Shown: positions 45,507 to 56,553, counted from the stretch's first letter. The stretch is DNA of 64,000 nucleotides from Chlorokybus atmophyticus (GCA_009103225.1 RHPI01002504.1:154220-218219), one strand, 5' to 3'. Numbers and translations are program-made. Notes: a model not told the origin generated them from the sequence alone.

Positions 45507-46801
45507 TTACGCTTGCTCTCTTGTTGGCAGCTGTTTGCCATTGTCCAGCACAATGCTTCGCCAGAAAGACCCGTTGTCCGCTGTGTTCGCGCGTGTCAAG
45601 CACGCAGCGTTCACGCGAGGGCGCGACTGGGCAAGGCAGGCATAGAAGCAATTCCCATCTGCATAGGCATCGAAAAGCCGAAGCCGGTGTTTATCATGCA
45701 ACAGCCCAACCAGCTCTAACTCGCCCTCCGTTTCTGCTGGAGGTAGACCGTCTTCTGATTCAACAGCAGAAGTAGAGGTACCGGCTTCAGGTCGAGGCCC
45801 TTCCTGCATTTGTGCAGTCTGGGACTTGGGTGGGGCCTCAGCTTTCTGCTGGGCCTCCGCGTCGGCTTGCTGCTTGGCCTCAGCATCCGCTTGCTGCTTG
45901 GCCTCCGCGTCGGCTTGCTGCTTGGCTTGGGCCTCCACTTGCTGCTTGGGCGCCTCTGTTTCGTAGTCAAGACCATATTCCCCGATGTCGATGCCCATAG
46001 CAGCTGCCTCTGGATCACATAGCCTTAGCTCTTCCTCCACATACTGCCGTAGCTTGAGCCTCCATTCTCGATTGAGGGAAGCCAAGTCTGGTTTGCACAG
46101 CGCTTTCTTGATAAAGACCACCAGCTCACCCCATAGCATGAGGTTCTTGCTCTTCGCCTTCGCTTTCCTCCAGTCAGAGAATTTCTTTCACCACTTTGTC
46201 TTCGTTTCTTCATGGATGTCATTATCGGTAACAACATCTTCAAGGCCAAAATGCCCGAGGTCCATACCCCTAGCAGCTGCCTCCGAATCACAAAGCCTGA
46301 GCTGGTCCTCCACGAACTTCCATAGGCAGATCTGCAAGTTCTTGTCGAGCTCAAGCAAGCGAGGATCTTCATTCAGGTTCTTCTGCATTACTTCAACCAC
46401 GACATCCCAACTGTATTCTGCGGACATCTTCGCCTTCCCAGCCTTCTCCTCCTCCCTTAGTTTCCGCCAATTATTGAACCCCTCCAGCAACTGAGCCTTT
46501 GTGGTGTCAAAAAGGTCTGCAATAGACAGTGTTATTGCAACAATGGTGGCAAACAACCGCAGTGAGCATGCGTTAGTATGGTCAGCTGGAACAGCGCTAC
46601 ATTGCTTGATTTCTTGCAGGGTTTCTGCATGACAGCTTCCTTCTTAGCAGGTTCCTTCTTGTGCGCTGGACCCTTGTGCTTCTTGTCTGTGTGCATGACC
46701 AGTGTTACCACATGTTAACGATAATCATGCTGAACAAGCATACATTACTTATTACCTGCAGGCTTAAACTGGCCAAGGGGAACGAGCTTTCGCTTGGACA
46801 T
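45507..46801 (-). CDS. Duplicated-module protein with OTU catalytic Cys segment
   Basis: Exon 1, 46801-46756 (MSKRKLVPLGQFKPA), has a clean donor. Exon 2 (~46690-46615) is Lys-rich, and exon 3 starts at ~46517. Two related ~80-residue modules follow: FNNWRKLREEEKAG...WKFVEDQLRLCDSEAAARGM and FSDWRKAKAKSK...RQYVEEELRLCDPEAAAMGI, an internal duplication. Between them is an in-frame TGA (46190-46188), so either the copy is damaged or translation restarts at ATG 46139. Then come QQADAEAK repeats and the OTU catalytic segment FDAYADGNCFYACLAQS (~45.66 kb), the D-G-N-C box of OTU deubiquitinases. The frame ends at 45507, ~100 bp before the OTU C-terminal half. Together with 43503-45407 this probably is one multi-exon gene, intact only if an unusual intron removes the intervening stops. 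Confidence 0.6.
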
Positions 46802-46950
46802 GATGAACGACCTGAGGAAAGCCTCACAGCCAAAAACAAGCACACATAGTTGAGCAACATGAGCATGCACACACACACACGGCTGCCTATTTGAGCATGC
46901 AGACAAGCCTGAGCATGCACACTTTAGCCTCAGCCATAATGAAAACTATA

Positions 46951-47223
46951 AAACAGCTTGAAAACTGAGCAAGAGGTGGTCTTACGCACGAGGCCGCCCC
47001 TCTGGTTAGCATCAAGTGGTGGCTAACAAGAGTGCATGCTCAAATAAAACAGCTTGAAAACTGAGCAAGAGGTGGTCTTACGCACGAGGCCGCCCCTTTG
47101 GTTAGCATCAAGTGGTGGCTAACAAGAGTGCATGCTCAAATAAAACAGCTTGAAAACTGAGCAAGAGGTGGTCTTACGCACGAGGCCGCCCCTCTGGTTA
47201 GCATCAAGTGGTGGCTAACAACA
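46951..47223. repeat. 96-bp tandem repeat, ~2.8 copies, with hairpin core
   Basis: Units start AAACAGCTTGAAAACTGAGC and contain AGAGGTGGTCTTACGCACGA GGCCGCCCCTCT, an imperfect hairpin homologous on the opposite strand to the 47.9-kb repeats. Confidence 0.9.
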
Positions 47224-47869
47224 TAGACAACATGCACTTTTGATAGTTAGCGAAATGATCAAACGGGCATGCATGCAAACAAAGACAAGCACGGCATGTG
47301 CTGCACCTTGTTGGAAGCAGTGCCAAAACCCTCCAGCAAGCCCACCCGAAGCTGCAAGAAACCACCTCGCCAGGATTCTCGGACCCAATGAAGTAACTAC
47401 AACAACCAAGCGAAAACACAACACTTCAGCATTGAAGCCAACGCCGCCGCCGACCTCGCCAACAACGCCGCCCTTGCCGCCCAGCCTTGCCAGTTGCAAG
47501 TTGTCTGCTCGATCGCTACACCAAAACCCTAAGCAAATCAGTGATGGTCCATCAGTGATGGGCTATCACCTTTGACGCCATAGCCGGCATCCCTAACCCT
47601 AACCCTGATGTTTTTGTAAGTTGTTGTAGTTTGCAAGGTTGGTGGCGGGGAGGTTGTTGTGGTCGGCGGCAAGGTCGTCTTGGTCGGCCGCGGCAGCGTC
47701 TTTAGTTATAAAGGTTGTGGGCGGCGTGGTCGGCGGCGAGGTGCTTGAGGTTGGCGGCGACGGCGGCAGCCATCCTTGGTTGATGCAGAGCTACTTAGGC
47801 AGATACGTGCAAGCCTGCCTGCATGCATGTTTTGTTTGTGCGCGTGCGTGTGTGTATGTGTGCTGGTCA
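47224..47869. other. No gene supported
   Basis: Contains short open frames on both strands, a CCCTAACCCTAACCCT run at ~47590 (telomere-like, three units only) and GGCGGCGAGG/TTGGCGGCGA repeats at ~47640-47780. None forms a convincing gene. Confidence 0.4.
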
Positions 47870-48185
47870 TTCACTGGGGCGGCATGTAAGCCCTCAGTGT
47901 CCTGCCTTGTGGTTTCCGTTATTTGCATGTGTTGGTGATTCACTGGGGCGGCATGTAAGCCCTCAGTGACCTGCCTTGTGGTTTTGTTTCTGTGGTTCTG
48001 TTGGTGATTCACTGGGGCGGTCTGTAAGACCTCAGTGACCTGCCTTGTTTTTGTGTTTCTGTGCATGCGTGCTGGTGAGTCGCTGGGGCGGTCTGTAAGA
48101 CCTCAGTATCCTGCCTTGTGGTTTTGTTTTTCTGTGAATGTGTTGGTGAGGAGCTGGGGCGGTCTGTAAGACCTCAGACCGGCCC
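47870..48185. repeat. ~70-bp hairpin minisatellite, 5 copies
   Basis: Hairpins at ~47874, 47940, 48009, 48083 and 48155. The best unit, CACTGGGG-loop-CCCTCAGTG (loop CGGCATGTAAG), pairs perfectly apart from one bulged T. The loop GGCATGTAAG is identical to the complement of the 61-bp array core. Confidence 0.9.
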
Positions 48186-51100
48186 TGTGGTGTGGATTGG
48201 GTGAATGTTTTTGTGACTCTGTTTCGCCATATGTCATAACCCTAACCCTAACCGCCCGGACATGTTGTTGTAGGTTGTGGCCGGGAGGCAGCGAGGTTGC
48301 CGTGGTTGGCGGCGAAGTCTTTGAGGTCGGTGGCGACGGCGCCAGCGATCTTGAGTTCCTAGCAAGAAGCTCAGGCAGATACGTCGCATGCAGATTGTAG
48401 TCAAGGTCGTCGTCGGCGGCGCCGGCGCAGGCAAGGTCATCGTCGTCGTCGGCGGCGGCGGCGATGCTGGAGCGCTAGCGGCTACACAGCAGATACGTGC
48501 ATGCCGTGCTTCCTTGCGCATTCCATGCATGTGTGTGTGTGTGTGTGCGTGCTGTGCGTGATGTGTTTGCTGCAAGCCGCTGGGGCAGCCTTGTGCATAA
48601 CCCCTCAGTGGCCTTACCTGTGCTGCGGCACAAACGTTGTTTGCTGCCAGCCGCTGGGGCAGCCTTGTGCGTAACCCCTCATTGGCCTTACCTGTGCTGC
48701 GGCACAAAAGCTGTTTGCTGCAAGCCGCTGGGGCAGCCTTGGGCATAACCCCTCAGTGGCCTTGCGGCAAAAGGGTGTTCTTTCTGTGTGTGCTTGCGCT
48801 AGCATTGTGTCTTTCAAGAGTCATTTCCCTGCTCCATTTCTGACTCTACTGTTGGTGAACTACGGTGTGTGATCTACAGGTAAACAGCTACCATTCAGCG
48901 ATGGCCGGTCGCTTTAGGTCCATGGACTTAGGTCATGGACTTAGGGTTTTGGAGTTACAGCAGCCATTTCGCATGCAGATTTTAGTCAAGGTCGGCGGCG
49001 GCGGCGCCGGCGCAGGCAAGGTCATCGTCGTCGTCGTCGTCGTTGGCGATGCTGGAGCGCTAGCGGCTACACAGCAGATACGTGCATGCCGTGCTTCCTT
49101 GCGCATGCCATGCATGTGTGTGTGTGTGTGTGTGCGTGCTGTGCGTGCTGTGTTTGCTGCAAGCCGCTGGGGCAGCCTTGTGCATAACCCCTCAGTGGCC
49201 TTACCTGTGCTGCGGCACAAAAGTTGTTTGCTGCAAGCCGCTGGGGCAGCCTTGGGCATAACCCCTCAGTGGCCTTGCCTGTGCTGCGGCAAAAAGGTGT
49301 TTGCTGCAAGCCGCTGGGGCAGCCTTGTGCATAACCCCTCAGTGGCCTTGCCTGTGCTGCGGCACAAAAGTTGTTTGCTGCAAGCCGCTGGGGCAGCCTT
49401 GGGCATAACCCCTCAGTGGCCTTGCCTGTGCTGCGGCAAAAAGGTGTTTGCTGCAAGCCGCTGGGGCAGCCTTGTGCATAACCCCTCAGTGGCCTTGCCT
49501 GTGCTGCGGCACAAAAGCTGTTTGCTGCAAGCCGCTGGGGCAGCCTTGGGCATAACCCCTCAGTGGCCTTGCCTGTGCTGCGGCAAAAAGGTGTTTGCTG
49601 CAAGCCGCTGGGGCAGCCTTGTGCATAACCCCTCAGTGGCCTTGCCTGTGCTGCGGCACAAAAGCTGTTTGCTGCAAGCCGCTGGGGCAGCCTTGGGCAT
49701 AACCCCTCAGTGGCCTTGCCTGTGCTGCGGCAAAAAGGTGTTTGCTGCAAGCCGCTGGGGCAGCCTTGTGCATAACCCCTCAGTGGCCTTGCCTGTGCTG
49801 CGGCACAAAAGCTGTTTGCTGCAAGCCGCTGGGGCAGCCTTGGGCATAACCCCTCAGTGGCCTTGCCTGTGCTGCGGCAAAAAGGTGTTTGCTGCAAGCC
49901 GCTGGGGCAGCCTTGTGCATAACCCCTCAGTGGCCTTGCCTGTGCTGCGGCACAAAAGTTGTTTGCTGCAAGCCGCTGGGGCAGCCTTGGGCATAACCCC
50001 TCAGTGGCCTTGCCTGTGCTGCGGCAAAAAGGTGTTTGCTGCAAGCCGCTGGGGCAGCCTTGTGCATAACCCCTCAGTGGCCTTGCCTGTGCTGCGGCAC
50101 AAAAGTTGTTTGCTGCAAGCCGCTGGGGCAGCCTTGGGCATAACCCCTCAGTGGCCTTGCCTGTGCTGCGGCAAAAAGGTGTTTGCTGCAAGCCGCTGGG
50201 GCAGCCTTGTGCATAACCCCTCAGTGGCCTTGCCTGTGCTGCGGCACAAAAGTTGTTTGCTGCAAGCCGCTGGGGCAGCCTTGGGCATAACCCCTCAGTG
50301 GCCTTGCCTGTGCTGCGGCAAAAAGGTGTTTGCTGCAAGCCGCTGGGGCAGCCTTGTGCATAACCCCTCAGTGGCCTTGCCTGTGCTGCGGCACAAAAGT
50401 TGTTTGCTGCAAGCCGCTGGGGCAGCCTTGGGCATAACCCCTCAGTGGCCTTGCCTGTGCTGCGGCAAAAAGGTGTTTGCTGCAAGCCGCTGGGGCAGCC
50501 TTGTGCATAACCCCTCAGTGGCCTTGCCTGTGCTGCGGCACAAAAGTTGTTTGCTGCAAGCCGCTGGGGCAGCCTTGGGCATAACCCCTCAGTGGCCTTG
50601 CCTGTGCTGCGGCAAAAAGGTGTTTGCTGCAAGCCGCTGGGGCAGCCTTGTGCATAACCCCTCAGTGGCCTTGCCTGTGCTGCGGCACAAAAGTTGTTTG
50701 CTGCAAGCCGCTGGGGCAGCCTTGGGCATAACCCCTCAGTGGCCTTGCCTGTGCTGCGGCAAAAAGGTGTTTGCTGCAAGCCGCTGGGGCAGCCTTGTGC
50801 ATAACCCCTCAGTGGCCTTGCCTGTGCTGCGGCACAAAAGTTGTTTGCTGCAAGCCGCTGGGGCAGCCTTGGGCATAACCCCTCAGTGGCCTTGCCTGTG
50901 CTGCGGCAAAAAGGTGTTTGCTGCAAGCCGCTGGGGCAGCCTTGTGCATAACCCCTCAGTGGCCTTGCCTGTGCTGCGGCACAAAAGTTGTTTGCTGCAA
51001 GCCGCTGGGGCAGCCTTGGGCATAACCCCTCAGTGGCCTTGCCTGTGCTGCGGCAAAAAGGTGTTTGCTGCAAGCCGCTGGGGCAGCCTTGTGCATAACC

Positions 51101-52900
51101 CCTCAGTGGCCTTGCCTGTGCTGCGGCACAAAAGTTGTTTGCTGCAAGCCGCTGGGGCAGCCTTGGGCATAACCCCTCAGTGGCCTTGCCTGTGCTGCGG
51201 CAAAAAGGTGTTTGCTGCAAGCCGCTGGGGCAGCCTTGTGCATAACCCCTCAGTGGCCTTGCCTGTGCTGCGGCACAAAAGTTGTTTGCTGCAAGCCGCT
51301 GGGGCAGCCTTGGGCATAACCCCTCAGTGGCCTTGCCTGTGCTGCGGCAAAAAGGTGTTTGCTGCAAGCCGCTGGGGCAGCCTTGTGCATAACCCCTCAG
51401 TGGCCTTGCCTGTGCTGCGGCACAAAAGTTGTTTGCTGCAAGCCGCTGGGGCAGCCTTGGGCATAACCCCTCAGTGGCCTTGCCTGTGCTGCGGCAAAAA
51501 GGTGTTTGCTGCAAGCCGCTGGGGCAGCCTTGGGCATAACCCCTCAGTGGCCTTGCGGCAAAAAGGTGTTCTTTCTGTGTGTGCTTGCGCTAGCATTGTG
51601 TCTTTCAAGAGTCATTTCCCTGCTCCATTTCTGACTCTACTGTTGGTGAACTACGGTGTGTGATCTACAGGTAAACAGCTACCATTCAGCGATGGCCGGT
51701 CGCTTTAGGTCCATGGACTTAGGTCATGGACTTAGGGTTTTGGAGTTACAGCAGCCATTTCGCATGCAGATTTTAGTCAAGGTTGGCGGCGGCGGCGCCG
51801 GCGCAGGCAAGGTCATCGTCGTCGTCGTCGTCGTTGGCGATGCTGGAGCGCTAGCGGCTACACAGCAGATACGTGCATGCCGTGCTTCCTTGCGCATGCC
51901 ATGCATGTGTGTGTGTGTGTGTGCGTGCTGTGCGTGCTGTGTTTGCTGCAAGCCGCTGGGGCAGCCTTGTGCATAACCCCTCAGTGGCCTTACCTGTGCT
52001 GCGGCACAAAAGTTGTTTGCTGCAAGCCGCTGGGGCAGCCTTGGGCATAACCCCTCAGTGGCCTTGCCTGTGCTGCGGCAAAAAGGTGTTTGCTGCAAGC
52101 CGCTGGGGCAGCCTTGTGCATAACCCCTCAGTGGCCTTGCCTGTGCTGCAGCAAAAAGGTGTTTGCTGCAAGCCGCTGGGGCAGCCTTGTGCATAACCCC
52201 TCAGTGGCCTTACCTGTGCTGCGGCACAAAAGGTGTTTGCTGCAAGCCGCTGGGGCAGCCTTGGGCATAACCCCTCAGTGGCCTTGCGGCAAAAGGGTGT
52301 TCTTTCTGTGTGTGCTTGCGCTAGCATTGTGTCTTTCAAGAGTCATTTCCCTGCTCCATTTCTGACTCTACTGTTGGTGAACTACGGTGTGTGATCTACA
52401 GGTAAACAGCTACCATTCAGCGATGGCCGGTCGCTTTAGGTCCATGGACTTAGGTCATGGACTTAGGGTTTTGGAGTTACAGCAGCCATTTCGCATGCAG
52501 ATTTTAGTCAAGGTCGGCGGCGGCGGCGCCGGCGCAGGCAAGGTCATCGTCGTCGGCGGCGGCGGCGGCGATGCTGGAGCGCTAGCGGCTACACAGCAGA
52601 TACGTGCATGCCGTGCTTCCTTGCGCATGTCATGCATGTGTGTGTGTGTGTGTGCGTGCTGTGCGTGCTGTGTTTGCTGCAAGCCGCTGGGGCAGCCTTG
52701 GGCATAATTCCTCAGTGGCCTTGCGGCAAAAGGGTGTTCTTTCTGTGTGTGCTTGCGCTAGCATTGTGTCTTTCCAAAGTTATTTCCCTGCTCTATTTCT
52801 GACTCTACTGTTGGTTAACTACGGTGTGTGATCCACAGGTAAACAGCTACCATTTCGCGATGGCCGGTCGCTTTAGGTCCAGTGTAGTTGATCTCGTCGA
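48186..52900. repeat. Higher-order repeat block with hairpin monomers
   Basis: Four to five super-units, each a ~375-bp conserved segment (at 48776-49150, 51567-51950, 52296-52678; diverged pieces at ~48240-48560 and 52736-52880) followed by a variable number of ~73-bp hairpin monomers: about 3, 33, 5 and 1. The conserved segment contains GTAAACAGCTACCAT, GATGGCCGGTCGCTTTAGGT, a CGGCGGCGG run and a TG microsatellite. Long frames on both strands arise from the repeats. Confidence 0.9.
49150..51565. repeat. 147-bp dimeric satellite, ~16 copies
   Basis: Two ~73-bp monomers alternate strictly: one with CCTTGTGCATAACCCC and CGGCACAAAAG, the other with CCTTGGGCATAACCCC and CGGCAAAAAGG. The marker AAAAAGGTG recurs exactly every 147 bp from 49291 to 51496. 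Because 147 is divisible by three and the unit lacks stops in one frame of each strand, 932- and 815-codon frames cross it; neither looks like protein. Each monomer folds as CCGCTGGGG-loop-CCCCTCAGTGG. A C/T variant (AAAAGCTG or AAAAGTTG) marks blocks of neighbouring copies. Confidence 0.95.
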
Positions 52901-53540
52901 ACATGAGGTAGGTATTTGGTCTTGACTCAGATGCTTGCATGCATTCAACAGAGGGTATGATGATTCAGCCGGCTGCTTCCAAGACAGCAGGTAAACCAGA
53001 GCTCGCATGCCAGGCATGGTTTGTTTGTGGATGAGACTCAGGTCAGAGTATTTGGCTCTGTGTTTTGGGTGTCTTGGCATTCTTACAGCTGCTATCAACA
53101 GATTGAGCATTGCCTGCAGCATGTTTGCAGGACACCGCCAGTCACGGTGCCCAAGAAGTTGGCAAGAGCTCCAGCGACGACAGGGACAGATAAATGCATC
53201 CTTGCATGCGTATCACATGAATGTGCATGTGTGTGTATGGTGTCCAGTCAGCTGGGGCAGTTGATTGTAAGCCCTCATGTGTGTGTATGCGCGCGTGTGT
53301 CGCAAAAGTCCGTGTTCACTTCTTCTGCTGCGCAAACATACCTTGTATTTGTGCATATGTGAGTGCAGTTGTGAGGGGTTTTTCCAACAGCATGTTTGGG
53401 CAATTCTACTGCCAGTGTTAGGCGCTTGCATGCCTGATTTGTGTCCAACAGTTTTGAGCGCAACCCGCTTTGCCTTGCAGGCTGTGCTACGGCCATGAGG
53501 TAATACAAAGTACAAGGTCAGATCTTTGCGTCATCCTTGC
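52901..53540 (+). other. Possible exons, unrecognised
   Basis: A plus-strand frame at ~53005-53190 (FVDETQVRVFGSVFWVSWHS; CRTPPVTVPKKLARAP) sits between AG and GT sites but cannot be tied to a gene. One isolated copy of the hairpin motif is at ~53247-53275 (CTGGGGCAGTTGATTGTAAG CCCTCA). Confidence 0.25.
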
Positions 53541-53559
53541 ACAAGGCCTATAGTTTGGT

Positions 53560-53660
53560 GGTAGTTTTGGTAGTTGTATAGTTGTTGTGTAGTTGTTGTT
53601 GTTGTGTAGTTGTATAGTTTGGTGGTAGTTTGGTAGTTGTTGTGTAGTATAGTTGTAATG
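53560..53660. repeat. TAGTTGTTG low-complexity repeat
   Basis: Degenerate GTAGTTGTTGTGTAGTTGTA repeats, rich in T and G on the plus strand. Confidence 0.8.
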
Positions 53661-53873
53661 TAACTAATCTGCTAGTCACTATGTTGTTGTGAACACAATT
53701 GTGGCGGTTGTGCCTGAGCTGATCTGCTGCTAGATCTCCAAGTTGCACAAAGGCACACACCCCACTGTTATCAGTAATTGCACATGCAACAGCCACACTT
53801 GGAGAATTACCAGCAGAGCAGCTCAGCGGTAACCAGAGTGTAAAGGGCAAACAAAGTGTGTGTAGAGCAATGG

Positions 53874-54783
53874 TCATTGCGACGAGTCACTAGAGTCACT
53901 AGGTTCACTAGGAGGGTCGCGAGTGGGGAAAATTCCATTACAAGTTGGTGTGAGATTGGTACCGGGCGTTGCACCAGGTGCAGGGACCTCGGAGCCAGTA
54001 AACACACTCCAGCGTGCAGCAATATTGTTGTCGCACTCGATCACAACGCGCAGGCCAGCAGCGCCATAGGTGCCCGAGTCAATGATAGTGCGAGCAGGAA
54101 GAGGCGCATCATGAGGCGAGGGAGTGTTCTCATGCACGGAGACTGCCACATACACACCGGTTTGTACAGTAGGTGCAATCGCAATGGGTGCCTGATGAAC
54201 AATTCCACGAGTTGAAAGCTCCCAATTGCATAATTGGACCTGACAAACAAGTTTACAGGTTAACTCGCATGTTGCATCGCATTCATTCATAAACGTGCGC
54301 CAGAAGTTGATGCAAATGCATAGGCAGCGCCTCTATTGTTATGGACATGAACTGGACACGCATTCAGGCAGTAGCATGGCATGACATGCACGGCATGTAA
54401 CGCGCAAGGGTGCTGCATGGTAGCAATCAGAGCTGTGCATATATATAGGCGTTCCTATCATAGCAGGACAAACATATGCACACTACACAGGCAAACTCAA
54501 CCCAAATCGCACACAAGGCATACGCATGTACAAACAATGCGCAACAGTATGGCACATGCATAGTGGCATGCATAGTCAGCAGCATGCAGAGTGACATAGC
54601 GCACGCAACTCACACCATGAATAGCGAGAAAGATACCTGATGATAGCGAGCATCGCCAGAGTCCACATAGCCGTTCCACGGTTGTGTCAAGACCTGACCT
54701 AGTCCCACTAATCGCCGCCCGACTGCGAGGAGCGCCTGCGTTAGAGCCTCATTCATGGTGCGCATGGGTACAGGGGGGTCCAT
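53874..54783 (-). CDS. Small orphan protein inside the giant element
   Basis: Two exons fit: 54783-54638 (MDPPVPMRTMNEALTQALLA... DARYHQ, donor CAG/GTATCT) and ~54241-53874 (acceptor TTGTTTGTCAG, then VQLCNWELSTRGIVHQAPIA...), giving about 170 residues ending SDSSDSSQ. The middle is beta-rich-looking: TVQTGVYVAVSVHE, ARTIIDSGTYGAAGLRVVIE, NIAARWSVFTGSEVP. The C-terminus is Pro/Ser-rich and acidic. The TIIDSGTYGAAGLRV segment faintly recalls the third motif of dUTPases (GxIDxxYxGE), but the other motifs are absent, so no function is assigned. It is read toward the hairpin arrays, opposite to the TnpA-like gene. Confidence 0.5.
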
Positions 54784-55322
54784 TGTTGCAGCACACAGCA
54801 CTTCACATATCCTATACAACTACCAGCATGCATTGGATGTTTGGGTTAGGGTTACTTATAGTTTGGGGTAAGCCACACAGACACCGTCCTCGGACATGGA
54901 AGATTTCATCGGAAATAGAGAATGTAATTTCGCTTGGTTTGTATGGACCAATAAACATAGAGTTCATTTTGGCAATCAAAGTTTCGACAAAAGGCAATTT
55001 CCACGGCAATTGCTCGTGCGGCCTATTGCGGTCGGAGCAAGCGGAGACGCGACTGGTGTCCGACCAGCACAATTGCTGATGTGGATTTTCCGAACGATCA
55101 CTGCATTCCATTGATTGCAGGGATTTCCGCACCGGGAATTGCACTGATTGTCCCACAGCACCGGCGTACTTGCTGGTTGTGTTGGCGGCGGCGGTGCTGT
55201 GGCGAGGTGAGCGAGCGTTGTCAGCTGTCTTGTCGCACTGCTTTTCTAGTGGTTGCATGCTGGGTCACTTCGTTGCAATTAGCAAATACAGCATGGTGTT
55301 GTGCCGCTAGCATTCTGGACTG
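54784..55322. other. Spacer upstream of the 151-bp array
   Basis: Contains the divergent start region of the orphan gene, a GGGTTAGGGTT motif at ~54843 and open frames on both strands (plus ~54896-55114, minus ~55258-54812) of unclear status. It may hold 5' exons of the TnpA-like gene. Confidence 0.3.
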
Positions 55323-56360
55323 CCATTTGCCTGCTAGCTTGCTGTTAGGCTTACCTTTGTCGTGTTCAGCTGGCAAGAAGCTGAAGCAGCTTCTACTCTA
55401 CAAGGTACTGGGTGTTTGGCTTGCAGTGTGCCTGTTTGACAAGTTCACAAGCACATGTTTGTGCATGCACATGCCATTTGCCTGCTAGCTTGCTGTTAGG
55501 CTTACCTTTGTCGTGTTCAGCTGGCAAGAAGCTGAAGCAGCTTCTACTCTACAAGGTACTGGGTGTTTGGCTTGCAGTGTGCCTGTTTGACAAGTTCACA
55601 AGCACATGTTTGTGCATGCACATGCCATTTGCCTGCTAGCTTGCTGTTAGGCTTACCTTTGTCGTGTTCAGCTGGCAAGAAGCTGAAGCAGCTTCTACTC
55701 TACAAGGTACTGGGTGTTTGGCTTGCAGTGTGCCTGTTTGACAAGTTCACAAGCACATGTTTGTGCATGCACATGCCATTTGCCTGCTAGCTTGCTGTTA
55801 GGCTTACCTTTGTCGTGTTCAGCTGGCAAGAAGCTGAAGCAGCTTCTACTCTACAAGGTACTGGGTGTTTGGCTTGCAGTGTGCCTGTTTGACAAGTTCA
55901 CAAGCACATGTTTGTGCATGCACATGCCATTTGCCTGCTAGCTTGCTGTTAGGCTTACCTTTGTCGTGTTCAGCTGGCAAGAAGCTGAAGCAGCTTCTAC
56001 TCTACAAGGTACTGGGTGTTTGGCTTGCAGTGTGCCTGTTTGACAAGTTCACAAGCACATGTTTGTGCATGCACATGCCATTTGCCTGCTAGCTTGCTGT
56101 TAGGCTTACCTTTGTCGTGTTCAGCTGGCAAGAAGCTGAAGCAGCTTCTACTCTACAAGGTACTGGGTGTTTGGCTTGCAGTGTGCCTGTTTGACAAGTT
56201 CACAAGCACATGTTTGTGCATGCACATGCCATTTGCCTGCTAGCTTGCTGTTAGGCTTACCTTTGTCGTGTTCAGCTGGCAAGAAGCTGAAGCAGCTTCT
56301 ACTCTACAAGGTACTGGGTGTTTGGCTTGCAGTGTGCCTGTTTGACAAGTTCACAAGCAC
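55323..56360. repeat. 151-bp tandem repeat, ~6.9 copies
   Basis: Nearly identical 151-bp units; the marker CCATTTGCCTGCTAGCTTGC recurs every 151 bp from 55323. Each unit carries acceptor-like GTCGTGTTCAG, an open block (AGKKLKQLLLYK), donor-like AAG/GTACTGG and another acceptor-like GGCTTGCAG, so each could act as an exon. The last unit diverges after CACAAGCAC. Unlike the other arrays, no strong hairpin core is seen. Confidence 0.93.
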
Positions 56361-56553
56361 GCCTTTGTGCAAGCAGCTTAGAGACACTTCTTTTGCAAGG
56401 TACATGGTTTGCTTGCTGTGACAAGTCAACAAGCAAGTCCACATGGCTTACAACCTGCAGTCACTTGAGTCAACCAAGACTTGAGGTTGATTAGGGTTGC
56501 GGTTGCAACTGACTTGTAAAGCAAGCTTGATCTATCTACAGGAGGGCATCATC

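Noticed and set aside
44056-45719. Leu/Gly-rich plus-strand frames of 320-470 codons resembling membrane proteins
   Set aside because: Complement of the Gln/Pro/Ala/Lys repeats of the minus-strand OTU/Gag-like gene; shadows.
45417-46190. Stop-codon reassignment (TGA, TAA read through in the OTU locus; TAG in Gag)
   Set aside because: Intact genes in the window end at the expected place with TGA (ERD2-like, methyltransferase) and TAG (chromodomain, transposase); decay or splicing is simpler.
47585-48256. Telomere tract (CCCTAACCCTAA)
   Set aside because: Only two to three units at each site inside a transposon; too short for a telomere or a clear interstitial telomere.
48865-51663. 932-codon plus-strand and 815-codon minus-strand frames with 49-residue repeats
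   Set aside because: Both come from a 147-bp satellite whose length is a multiple of three; the two strands are open at once and the flanks are non-coding.
48570-52720. Self-cleaving ribozyme (twister or hammerhead) in the hairpin repeats
   Set aside because: The monomers lack the hammerhead CUGAUGA/GAAA core, and I could not place the twister invariant bases; a covariance search would be needed.
54041-54250. dUTPase
   Set aside because: One motif-like stretch without the other conserved motifs.
37800-56360. CRISPR-like regular arrays
   Set aside because: Eukaryotic context, spacers identical between units, no cas genes: minisatellites.
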